NCBI GenBank assembly: GCA_964539235.1
Contig: CAZIIK010000029.1
Location: 1-5,812 of the forward strand
Direction: 5' to 3'
Length of the DNA: 5,812 bases
Source: CAZIIK01 sp964539235
GTDB taxonomy: Bacteria > Pseudomonadota > Gammaproteobacteria > Francisellales > CACEW01
Shown: positions 1 through 5,702 of the stretch, piece after piece
Layout of the letters: the number at the start of each line of letters is the position of its first letter
How positions within the stretch are numbered: the stretch's first letter is position 1
Notes under the pieces: generated by a model
Seen by the model: only the letters and a program-made list of their open reading frames with translations
Databases searched by the model: none
Told to the model about the DNA's origin: nothing
Made by a program: the position numbers and the translations under genes

Positions 1-51
1 AATCAGATTCCATTGCTGATCCGACAAATCACTCGGGTATACCTTTTCCAT
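1..51 (-). CDS. IS5-family transposase, N-terminal 17 codons (partial)
   Basis: The minus strand from 51 reads MEKVYPSDLSDQQWNLI and then leaves the window. This is the start of the DUF4096-type N-terminal domain of IS5/IS1031-like DDE transposases (typical pattern YPxDLTDxQWxLI). It differs from the right-hand copy only at residue 10 (S here, T there), so the coding part is better conserved than the leader. Whether the rest is intact cannot be seen. In the position where the right copy has a TATAAT hexamer this copy has a diverged sequence, so its own promoter may be weak or lost (inference). Confidence 0.8.
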   Translation of the reverse strand, partial: MEKVYPSDLSDQQWNLI

Positions 52-163
52 GGCTGGTGTGCTGCATATCACGTGGCAAATAGGCATAAGGACACTGCAC
101 ATGCCAAAAATCCGCAGGTGTTTGAATGCATAACAAGACAAATACCCTTTTTCGGACAGACTC
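1..163 (-). mobile_element. IS5-family insertion sequence, partial (transposase-start end only)
   Basis: The element runs off the left edge of the window. Its terminus is read at 163: the minus strand begins GAGTCTGTCC, the same ten bases that begin the copy at 5591. The next three plus-strand bases (164-166, TGA; TCA on the minus strand) fit a TNA target, as duplicated by the IS1031 group of IS5. By hand alignment its 163 bases match 5591-5753 with about 18 mismatches and no gaps, most of them in the non-coding leader. The far end, full length and outer target duplication are not visible, so the subgroup is inferred from the N-terminal protein sequence and the TNA target. Confidence 0.85.
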
Positions 164-227
164 TGACATATTAATTAACCTTTCAACCTAAAATAAAAAC
201 ATAGTCTGAATAAAAAAGTTCAAAGTA

Positions 228-257
228 TTGACAAAAATACGCTTTGATGAGTAAATA
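228..257 (+). promoter_or_regulatory. Candidate promoter of the ATPase/RloB-like pair
   Basis: TTGACA at 228-233 is a perfect sigma-70 -35 hexamer. With an 18-base spacer the -10 position is TAAATA at 252-257, which matches the consensus at only three positions. It lies between the IS end and the ATPase start codon at 285, in strongly A/T-rich DNA where chance matches are common. The -10 overlaps a dyad (253-273), which would suit repression. Confidence 0.45.
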
Positions 258-273
258 GGGTTATGTCCTATTT
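253..273 (+). repeat. Dyad just upstream of the ATPase gene (possible operator or leader hairpin)
   Basis: AAATAGG (253-259) and CCTATTT (267-273) form a perfect 7-bp inverted repeat around a 7-base loop, followed by two more Ts. It sits 11 bases before the ATG and overlaps the predicted -10. It could be an operator, a small leader hairpin near the ribosome binding site, or a weak terminator blocking transcription from the IS side. The sequence does not decide between these. Confidence 0.4.
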
Positions 274-284
274 TTGGATAAATT

Positions 285-1475
285 ATGATTCACAGAATTA
301 AAATAGAAAATTTCTCTTCTATTGCTCATGCCCAAGATATTTCATTGCTTGTGCCAAAAAATGTATCAGATATGCCAAATTTTAAGACTTGCACATACAA
401 TGATGATATCAGGCTACCTGTTTCCGTTGGCTTCTTTGGTGCAAATGCATCCGGAAAATCTACAGTGCTTAGAGCAATTAGCAATACCATATTGTTTATG
501 CTTAGGAGTTTTGGTGACCCTCAAAATAATATTCATTTTCAACCATATAGGCAAAAAAGTTGGTGGAAAAAACCAACAAAAATACTTATTGAGTTTGATG
601 CGGAATTAAAAGGAATTTGCAAAACAACAAAATTTCAATATGAGCTGCACATATCTCATACAGATAAATTTGATGACAAGAGGATCTTATACGAAGCACT
701 TTCATGCTCTCCCGAAGGAAGAATGAAAAAACTGTTTGAAAGGAAAGAGCAAAAATTCAGTTTTTCAAAAGAGCTCGGTATTACTGGAAACAAAGACCCA
801 AGAAAAGAAAGTATAAGGAATAATGCCAGCGTTATTAGCACCCTTGCAGCATTCAATCATACTCAATCTATAGCTTTAGTTTCATTTTTTAGCGAGGTAC
901 AAACTAATATAATTGGAACATCTAAAATACCTCATGCTAAAGAGGCCTGGCTGTCAACGTATTATAAAAACCCTAAATGCCTAGAAGAATTGAATACAGA
1001 GCTTCAACGGCTTGACCTTGGGTTGGAATCCATGATCCTTCAACAAGGAGACAAAGGATTGTTTGCAAAATTTCAACATTTTGGTTTGGATGAGCATATT
1101 TTTTTAGAGGAAGAGTCTAATGGAACACAAAGATTTATAGAAATATTTCCGCAAATATATTACGCCTTAGAACAAGGGTCTATTGTATTAATTGATGAAA
1201 TAGATACTGATATACATCCTCTGTTGTTGCCTGAAATTCTCAGGTGGTTTAATAGTGAGGAAAGAAATACGAAAAACTCACAACTCATCTTTACGGCACA
1301 TAACCCAGCGTTACTCGATGAACTAGAAAAGGAGCAAGTATTTTTTTCTGAAAAAAAGACTGGACAACCAACATCTATTTACTCTGCAAAGCAAATTCAA
1401 GGATTGAGAAGACACCCGAGCTTAATGAAAAAATATCTATCTGGTGAACTGGGCGCCATTCCACATATAGGCTAG
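285..1475 (+). CDS. AAA15-family ABC-type ATPase, RloA/AbiLi-like (candidate phage defence)
   Basis: A 396-residue protein starting MIHRIKIENF, the usual first strand of SMC/RecF-like ABC ATPases. Walker A is GANASGKST at 52-60 (G52xxxxGKS/T). An ABC signature-like ESNGTQRF lies at 267-274, Walker B VLIDEID at 291-297 with catalytic E295, and the switch histidine H329 in FTAHN. The middle part (about 85-250) is rich in charged residues and carries the arm between the two ATPase halves. The C-terminus GELGAIPHIG resembles RloA-type proteins. All nucleotide-binding motifs are present, so the gene looks intact. The ribosome site is weak (GGAT at 276-279). A partner gene follows after 6 bases, as in RloA-RloB and AbiLi-AbiLii pairs; in such systems the ATPase is thought to sense or gate the partner's activity. 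Function here is inferred from family and context. An overlapping alternative would be an OLD-like ATPase, but no Toprim domain is fused to it. Confidence 0.85.
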   Translation: MIHRIKIENFSSIAHAQDISLLVPKNVSDMPNFKTCTYNDDIRLPVSVGFFGANASGKSTVLRAISNTILFMLRSFGDPQNNIHFQPYRQKSWWKKPTKILIEFDAELKGICKTTKFQYELHISHTDKFDDKRILYEALSCSPEGRMKKLFERKEQKFSFSKELGITGNKDPRKESIRNNASVISTLAAFNHTQSIALVSFFSEVQTNIIGTSKIPHAKEAWLSTYYKNPKCLEELNTELQRLDLGLESMILQQGDKGLFAKFQHFGLDEHIFLEEESNGTQRFIEIFPQIYYALEQGSIVLIDEIDTDIHPLLLPEILRWFNSEERNTKNSQLIFTAHNPALLDELEKEQVFFSEKKTGQPTSIYSAKQIQGLRRHPSLMKKYLSGELGAIPHIG

Positions 1476-1481
1476 AGCGTC

Positions 1482-2003
1482 ATGAAAAAAATACCCATAC
1501 GATCAAGGATATTCATTGCGGTTGAAGGAGAAGGAGAAAGGGCCTTTGTTAAACTACTTCAAGAATTTTCTGACAACCTGGATTTATCCTTAAACCTTGA
1601 AGCCCATGTGCTAAACGGTGGTGGGTATCAAAAAATGCTCAACGGGGCCATTAACAAAATGCGGCAAGTAAATAAGCATAAAAAATCCGGCTAAATTAGC
1701 CGTAATTATTGTCGATTCTGATAGAAGTGAAAGCAATGACGATGAATGGTCAATTGACAAGTTAAAACAAGAAGCTAATAAAAATGGTTTTTTCTTTTCA
1801 CTCAAAATCCTAACCAAGAAGGACTACTAATAAAATTATTTCCTAGTAATGAAAATAAAAAAATCTCAAAAAATCACGCAAACACAGAGCTGCGCAGAAT
1901 ATGGCCTGAATACAAAAAGCCAATCAACTTTTACAAACTAAAAGACAAGTTTTCCTTAGAAGACTTGATTAGGGTTTCAGGTGTAGATACAGGCCTAAAA
2001 TAG
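1482..2003 (+). pseudogene. RloB-like protein with Toprim-like motifs, broken by two compensating frameshifts
   Basis: The ATG at 1482 opens a frame that stops at 1692-1694 after 70 residues. Homology-like sequence then continues in the +1 frame from about 1684 (KLAVIIVDSDRSES) and returns to the first frame from about 1794 to a TAG at 2001-2003. Removing one A from the run at 1680-1685 and adding one T to the run at 1788-1793 restores a single 173-residue protein. It has VEGEGE at 14-19 (the glutamate-containing motif of Toprim/RloB folds), VDSD at 77-80 (DxD motif) and QNPNQEGLLIKLF at 108-120, which matches the conserved NP-x-x-E region of RloB-like proteins. RloB partners AAA15 ATPases in restriction-linked and abortive-infection loci; its biochemical role is poorly defined, and a nuclease role is suggested by the Toprim-like motifs. 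As written only the first 70 residues would be made. Real decay, assembly error in homopolymers, or slippage are all possible. Confidence 0.75.
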
Positions 2004-2303
2004 TTAATGATAAAAATCGGTCTCATCCAAGAATAGCAACAATTCCCAGCCAGAAATTATGCCTTGAGTTCCAATTTCACTTTGCTATAAAAAGGTAAAA
2101 CGCGGTTAATTATAAAAGCTGTTGCATAATTTCAGTAGTAGATAAAATTCAAGACAAAATCTGATCATAGATGGGCTGTTTGAAGGTAAGGTTTTGAAGA
2201 AAACTTAACCTGCTGCTAATGAGGTTATGTGGCAGTCTTCACAATAAATGTTGTGCGAATTTATAGAAAAATCCTTTTGACAGCAGGCGCCATGCTAAAT
2301 GAT
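2004..2303. other. Intergenic stretch without a convincing gene
   Basis: This A/T-rich 300-base stretch separates the RloB-like gene from the purK tail. Frames on both strands are short or interrupted and none shows a recognisable motif. It contains one good hairpin (2184-2211) and a minor 5-bp dyad (CACAA/TTGTG near 2247-2262). I see no clear terminator for either convergent transcription unit: no G/C-rich stem followed by a T run. It may be the degraded edge of the acquired block. Confidence 0.5.
2184..2211 (+). repeat. Hairpin with 12-bp stem and 4-base loop
   Basis: AGGTAAGGTTTT (2184-2195), loop GAAG, and AAAACTTAACCT (2200-2211) pair along twelve positions with one A-A mismatch and one G-T pair. 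No T run follows on either strand, so it is not a standard intrinsic terminator. It lies where the converging rloB-like and purEK transcripts would end, so it might stabilise 3' ends, or be a relic of a mobile element. Confidence 0.5.
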
Positions 2304-2306
2304 TTA

Positions 2307-2369
2307 TGGTGCTGGAAGCAACGCAATGGCAGCCTCAAAAAGTGTATCTGGAGATGGATCCAGTTGCTG
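2307..2369 (-). other. In-frame purK C-terminal remnant beyond the stop codon
   Basis: After the TAA at 2370-2372 the purK frame stays open for 21 codons to a second TAA at 2304-2306. The translation includes DTLFEAAIALLPAP, which resembles the amphipathic helix ending E. coli PurK (TLEALIPLLPPEY) at nearly the same distance from the RPGRK-GH motif. This suggests that the normal protein was about 366 residues and that the TAA is a later nonsense change. The match is by eye against recalled E. coli sequence. Confidence 0.6.
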
Positions 2370-3404
2370 TTAAAGGTGTTTTGTCACCACATGGCCGAGT
2401 TTGCGCCCTGGGCGTTCTACTTTGCCATAGTCGTAAACTCGTAATATTGATTCGGCTGGCAACTGCGCCAACGATTGCCAATCGCCGATGATATTGTGCA
2501 TGACAGCCGGTTGTAGCAGCTGTGGCGTTTGCAATGGCATCCCCGTAATCGCCCGCAGATGGTTTTCGAATTGACCGGTCTGAAAGCATTCTGTGGTGAC
2601 ATGCCCGGAATTGTGCACGCGCGGCGCCATTTCGTTGGCGTAAAGCTGATCACCCACCACAAAAAGTTCTAACGCTAATAGACCTACATACGACAAATGC
2701 GTCAATAACTTCGACATTGTCTGTTCTGCCTGAGCCTGCAGCTTCGCATCCTGATAGGGACAAATCGACTGACGCAGAATTCCATCTGTATGTTGGTTTT
2801 CAATCAATGGGTAGCACACAACTGCACCATGTTGGGCACGGGCAGCCAATAATGACACTTCGCGGTCAAAAGTAATACGCGCTTCTAGAATACAGGCGGT
2901 TTGTTGCAGTGATTGCCAAGCTGCAGCAAGATCCTCACGCCTCGCAACAGCCACTTGGCCCTTGCCATCGTAGCCAAATCGGCAGGTTTTCAGGATTGAT
3001 GGAAACGGAAAATCAGCAGGTAAATCTGTGATATCTTCAGTCCGGTCAATGGCAAAAAACGCTGGCGTTTGAATGCCTAGTTCATTGAATAAACGCTTTT
3101 CAACCACCCGTTGCTGGGCACTGAGCAACGCTTTTTTGCCAGGACAAACAGATTTGATCGCAGCCAATGTTTCCAACACGCTGACATCAATATTCTCATT
3201 TTCAAAAGTGATGACATCCACTTGCTCAGCAAAAGCGCGTAAAGTTTTTTGACATGACAAATCGCCAACAAATAATGGACTATTACGCGCAGCCGGTACT
3301 GCTGCTTCATCTGTTAAGCACAGTGTTTTTAACCCGAGCTGGTAGGCTGCGTGAGCCAATAATTGTGCGAGTTGGCCAGCACCAATAATGCCAACCGTTT
3401 TCAT
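2370..3404 (-). CDS. purK: N5-carboxyaminoimidazole ribonucleotide synthase (AIR carboxylase ATPase subunit), probably shortened at the C-terminus
   Basis: PurK joins AIR with bicarbonate using ATP to give N5-CAIR, which PurE then rearranges; it is a cytosolic step of de novo IMP synthesis. The 344-residue product has the ATP-grasp layout: N-terminal nucleotide-fold GAGQLAQLL at 8-16, TFENENI at 66-72 (usual TxExEN motif), ATP-loop KTCRFGYDGKGQ at 139-150, YPLIENQH at 198-205, metal/ATP-binding NEMAPRVHNSGH at 267-278, FENHLRAITG at 289-298, and RPGRKLGHV at 331-339. Its ATG overlaps the purE TGA by four bases (ATGA at 3401-3404), so the two are translationally coupled. The frame ends TKHL-stop about 20 residues short of the family norm, and a plausible C-terminus continues after the stop. 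All catalytic motifs precede the stop, so activity may be retained, though folding of the C-terminal region could suffer. Confidence 0.95.
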   Translation of the reverse strand: MKTVGIIGAGQLAQLLAHAAYQLGLKTLCLTDEAAVPAARNSPLFVGDLSCQKTLRAFAEQVDVITFENENIDVSVLETLAAIKSVCPGKKALLSAQQRVVEKRLFNELGIQTPAFFAIDRTEDITDLPADFPFPSILKTCRFGYDGKGQVAVARREDLAAAWQSLQQTACILEARITFDREVSLLAARAQHGAVVCYPLIENQHTDGILRQSICPYQDAKLQAQAEQTMSKLLTHLSYVGLLALELFVVGDQLYANEMAPRVHNSGHVTTECFQTGQFENHLRAITGMPLQTPQLLQPAVMHNIIGDWQSLAQLPAESILRVYDYGKVERPGRKLGHVVTKHL

Positions 3405-3892
3405 GCGCCCCCCGGCGTCAAATGGTCCAGTACCGCTTGTGTTTGCGCAGCACGATAGGCTTTTAAGGCTTCTGCAATTTCTGGGTTCTGTGTGGCCAAA
3501 ATCGCCGCGGCCAACAGCGCGGCATTGGCCGCACCAGCTTTACCAATCGCCAAAGTACCGACAGGAATTCCCTTGGGCATTTGTACAATGGATAATAACG
3601 AGTCCATGCCTTTGAGTGCGTCACTTTTGATGGGCACACCTAATACCGGTATATGCGTTTTCGCGGCGACCATGCCGGGTAAATGTGCTGCGCCACCAGC
3701 ACCGGCAATAATCACTTTCAAACCACGGGCTTCTGCTTGTTCAGCATAGGTGAATAGACGGTCTGGCGTACGATGTGCTGACACAATGCTGCTTTCAAAA
3801 GGAATTCCCAACTGGGTTAGTATTTCTGTTGAATGCGCCATAATTGGCCAGTCTGACTTTGAACCCATGATAACACCGACGTGTACACTCAT
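3401..3892 (-). CDS. purE: N5-carboxyaminoimidazole ribonucleotide mutase, class I PurE
   Basis: PurE converts N5-CAIR to CAIR, using the product of PurK encoded directly downstream. The 163-residue length is typical of class I bacterial PurE, which forms octamers. Visible motifs are the phosphate-binding MGSKSDW at 9-15, SAHRTP at 38-43 with the catalytic histidine at 40, GAGGAAHLPGM at 64-74, LGVPI at 84-88, and QMPKGIPVGTLAIG at 104-117. The start at 3892 is supported by GAGAG at 3898-3902 on the minus strand, five bases before the ATG, and by the N-terminal strand VHVGVIMGS. It is first in a purEK operon and diverges from purH across 184 bases. Nothing in the protein looks damaged. Confidence 0.97.
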   Translation of the reverse strand: MSVHVGVIMGSKSDWPIMAHSTEILTQLGIPFESSIVSAHRTPDRLFTYAEQAEARGLKVIIAGAGGAAHLPGMVAAKTHIPVLGVPIKSDALKGMDSLLSIVQMPKGIPVGTLAIGKAGAANAALLAAAILATQNPEIAEALKAYRAAQTQAVLDHLTPGGA

Positions 3893-3922
3893 TTTTGCTC
3901 TCGGGCAGTTTAGGCTGAAGGT

Positions 3923-3928
3923 ATTATA
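3923..3928 (-). promoter_or_regulatory. Candidate -10 element of the purEK promoter
   Basis: The minus strand carries a perfect TATAAT at 3928-3923, about 30 bases before the purE ATG. At 16-17 bases spacing the -35 region (TAGCGT/ATAGCG) is poor, so this promoter may need an activator or be weak. The hexamer lies inside one copy of a direct repeat (3924-3947), which suggests a regulator could compete with polymerase. Confidence 0.45.
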
Positions 3929-3947
3929 ACGTCCGCGGTTTATAACG
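3924..3947 (+). repeat. Direct repeat TTATAACG x2, 16-base period, in the purE-purH divergent region
   Basis: TTATAACG occurs at 3924-3931 and again at 3940-3947, with TCCGCGGT between (containing the palindrome CCGCGG). One copy overlaps the purE -10. The arrangement could be a binding site for a dimeric regulator, or simply two overlapping -10 sequences (TTATAA on the minus strand). It does not resemble the E. coli PurR operator core. Confidence 0.4.
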
Positions 3948-4020
3948 CTATTTAATTACACGCGGCTTTTGTATGGTGCGCGGGCATCAATCGACCGAGT
4001 TCAAGTTAGGCATTGGAAAA

Positions 4021-4048
4021 TTGCATTCAAAACAGATTCCGCGATAAT
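4021..4048 (+). promoter_or_regulatory. Candidate purH promoter
   Basis: TTGCAT at 4021-4026 and GATAAT at 4043-4048 (five of six matches to TATAAT) are separated by 16 bases. Transcription would begin near 4055, leaving a leader of only about 20 bases before the purH ATG at 4077. That leader (ending CGACTGCCGCC) has no clear Shine-Dalgarno sequence. Confidence 0.5.
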
Positions 4049-4076
4049 ACCCCTCTTTTTCTGACCGACTGCCGCC

Positions 4077-5591
4077 ATGACCCGACCACTTTCAATCCAA
4101 ACCGCCCTGATTTCTGTCTCAGACAAAACCGGGATTATTGACTTCGCACAAGCCCTTGTAGCGCACGGGGTAAAAATTCTATCCACCGGCGGAACAGCCA
4201 AAGCATTGCAGGCAGCGGGTATTGACGTGACGTTGGTCAGCGAAGTGACCCAATTTCCGGAAATTATGCAAGGGCGTGTTAAAACGCTGCATCCTAAAAT
4301 CCATGGCGGTATTTTAGGGCGTCGCGATCAGCATCAAACCGAAGCCACTGCGCATGATATCGGCTGGATTGACTTGGTGGTGTGCAACTTATATCCCTTT
4401 GCCAACGCGGTGGCTGGTGAACATACTTTGACCGATGCCATTGAAAATATCGATATCGGCGGGCCCAGCATGATCCGTGCAGCGGCGAAAAATATCGATT
4501 GGGTGACGGTGGTTACGGACCAACAGGACTACGCTACTGTACTGGCACAAATGGCTGCGGAGGGTGTGACCTATGCGCAACGTAAACAACTGTCGGCAAA
4601 AGCATTTGCGCATACTGCGCATTACGACAGCATGATTGCGCACTACCTCAGCGAGGCAGCATTCCCAGCACAATTAACCCTAGGTTTCGAACGCAAACAA
4701 ATGCTGCGCTATGGCGAAAACCCGCATCAACAAGCCGCTTGGTACACTGCTGGAGCACACCCATTTGAACAACAGCTGCAAGGCAAGGCGCCTTCGTTTA
4801 ATAACCTAGTCGATAGCTCAGCTGCTTTAGCCTGTGTGGCAGAGTTTTCAGCGCCAGCTTGCGTAGTGGCTAAGCATGCTAATCCCTGTGGTGTTGCATT
4901 TTCCGATGATATTAATACGGCGTTTCAACGGGCCTGGGCAGCTGATAGTAAGTCTGCATTTGGTGGTATCGTCGCACTTAATCGACCCTGCACAGTTGAA
5001 ATTGCAGAGGCGTTGGCAAAGGTATTTATTGAGATTGTCATTGCCCCTGGGTTTTCTGCAGAATCCTTGACCGTATTAGCCCAGAAGCCGAATTATCTGG
5101 TTTTTGACACCACGGCAATGCCATTGGCACAGGCACAACATTGCTGGAAACAAATAGCCGGTGGCTTGTTGGTGCAAACCCATGATGATGCAGTCGTCAC
5201 CACAGCAGATCTACAATGTGTGACGCAAGCGCAACCCTCGGCTAAGCAGTTAGACGATTTATTATTCGCCTGGACGGTGGTACGCCATTTGAATTCCAAT
5301 GCCATTTTAATTGCCGACCAAGGCCAAACCTTAGGCGTAGGCGCTGGCCAAGTCTCACGTGTCGATGCCGTTGAGCTGGCGATTCATAAATGTGCAGACA
5401 TTCCGCAAACCGCGGTATTGGCCTCGGATGCTTTTTTTCCTTTTCAAGACAACATTACGCATATTGCCCAGGCCGGCATCCGTTCCATTATCCAACCGGG
5501 TGGCTCTGTGCGTGACCCGGAAGTAATTGCAGCATGTGACGCAGCTGGCATTGCGATGGTGTTTACGGGTAAACGCTGTTTTAAGCATTAG
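4077..5591 (+). CDS. purH: Bifunctional AICAR formyltransferase / IMP cyclohydrolase
   Basis: PurH performs the last two steps of IMP synthesis: formylation of AICAR with 10-formyl-THF, then ring closure of FAICAR. The 504-residue product is slightly shorter than E. coli PurH (529). The N-terminal MGS-like cyclohydrolase domain (about 1-195) shows LISVSDKTGI at 11-20, STGGTAKAL at 36-44, GRVKTLHPKIHGG at 66-78 with the catalytic lysine, NLYPF at 104-108 and ENIDIGGP at 123-130. The transformylase domain shows RYGENPHQ at 211-218, KHANPCG at 266-272 with the catalytic Lys-His pair, SAFGG at 293-297, GVGAGQVSR at 420-428, ASDAFFPF at 449-456 and IQPGGSVRD at 472-480. It ends RCFKH, in line with the E. 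coli terminus RHFRH, so it is full length. The ATG fits the family start although no strong ribosome site precedes it. The stop TAG is completed by the first base of the following IS. Confidence 0.97.
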   Translation: MTRPLSIQTALISVSDKTGIIDFAQALVAHGVKILSTGGTAKALQAAGIDVTLVSEVTQFPEIMQGRVKTLHPKIHGGILGRRDQHQTEATAHDIGWIDLVVCNLYPFANAVAGEHTLTDAIENIDIGGPSMIRAAAKNIDWVTVVTDQQDYATVLAQMAAEGVTYAQRKQLSAKAFAHTAHYDSMIAHYLSEAAFPAQLTLGFERKQMLRYGENPHQQAAWYTAGAHPFEQQLQGKAPSFNNLVDSSAALACVAEFSAPACVVAKHANPCGVAFSDDINTAFQRAWAADSKSAFGGIVALNRPCTVEIAEALAKVFIEIVIAPGFSAESLTVLAQKPNYLVFDTTAMPLAQAQHCWKQIAGGLLVQTHDDAVVTTADLQCVTQAQPSAKQLDDLLFAWTVVRHLNSNAILIADQGQTLGVGAGQVSRVDAVELAIHKCADIPQTAVLASDAFFPFQDNITHIAQAGIRSIIQPGGSVRDPEVIAACDAAGIAMVFTGKRCFKH

Positions 5592-5662
5592 AGTCTGTCC
5601 AAAAATGGGCATTTTTCTTGTTATGCATTCAAACAGATGCGTATTTTTGGGATGTGCAGGTT

Positions 5663-5668
5663 TATAAT
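5663..5668 (+). promoter_or_regulatory. Candidate -10 of the right-hand IS transposase
   Basis: A perfect TATAAT lies 34 bases before the transposase ATG. No good -35 is seen 16-18 bases upstream, which is common for weakly expressed transposases. The left IS copy has a diverged sequence at the equivalent position. Confidence 0.4.
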
Positions 5669-5702
5669 ACCGATTTGTCACGTGATATGCAGCACACAAG
5701 CC

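Noticed and set aside
656..856. Minus-strand hydrophobic open frame that looks like a small membrane protein
   Set aside because: Antisense to the ATPase; its hydrophobicity arises from A-rich Lys/Glu codons on the other strand.
2268..2298. Possible purEK terminator (AGCATGGCGCCTGCT then ATTTTT on the minus strand)
   Set aside because: The stem pairs only four bases before a mismatch and the T run begins well away from it; too weak to annotate.
2229..2444. Plus-strand open frame starting GTG
   Set aside because: No recognisable motif, non-standard start without a ribosome site, and its second half is antisense to the purK frame and its remnant.
2306..2491. Plus-strand open frame MVLEATQWQPQKVYLEMD...
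   Set aside because: It is exactly antisense to the purK C-terminal coding sequence and the in-frame purK remnant, which explain its openness better.
4389..4673. Minus-strand 94-codon open frame inside purH
   Set aside because: Shadow of the strongly supported purH coding sequence.
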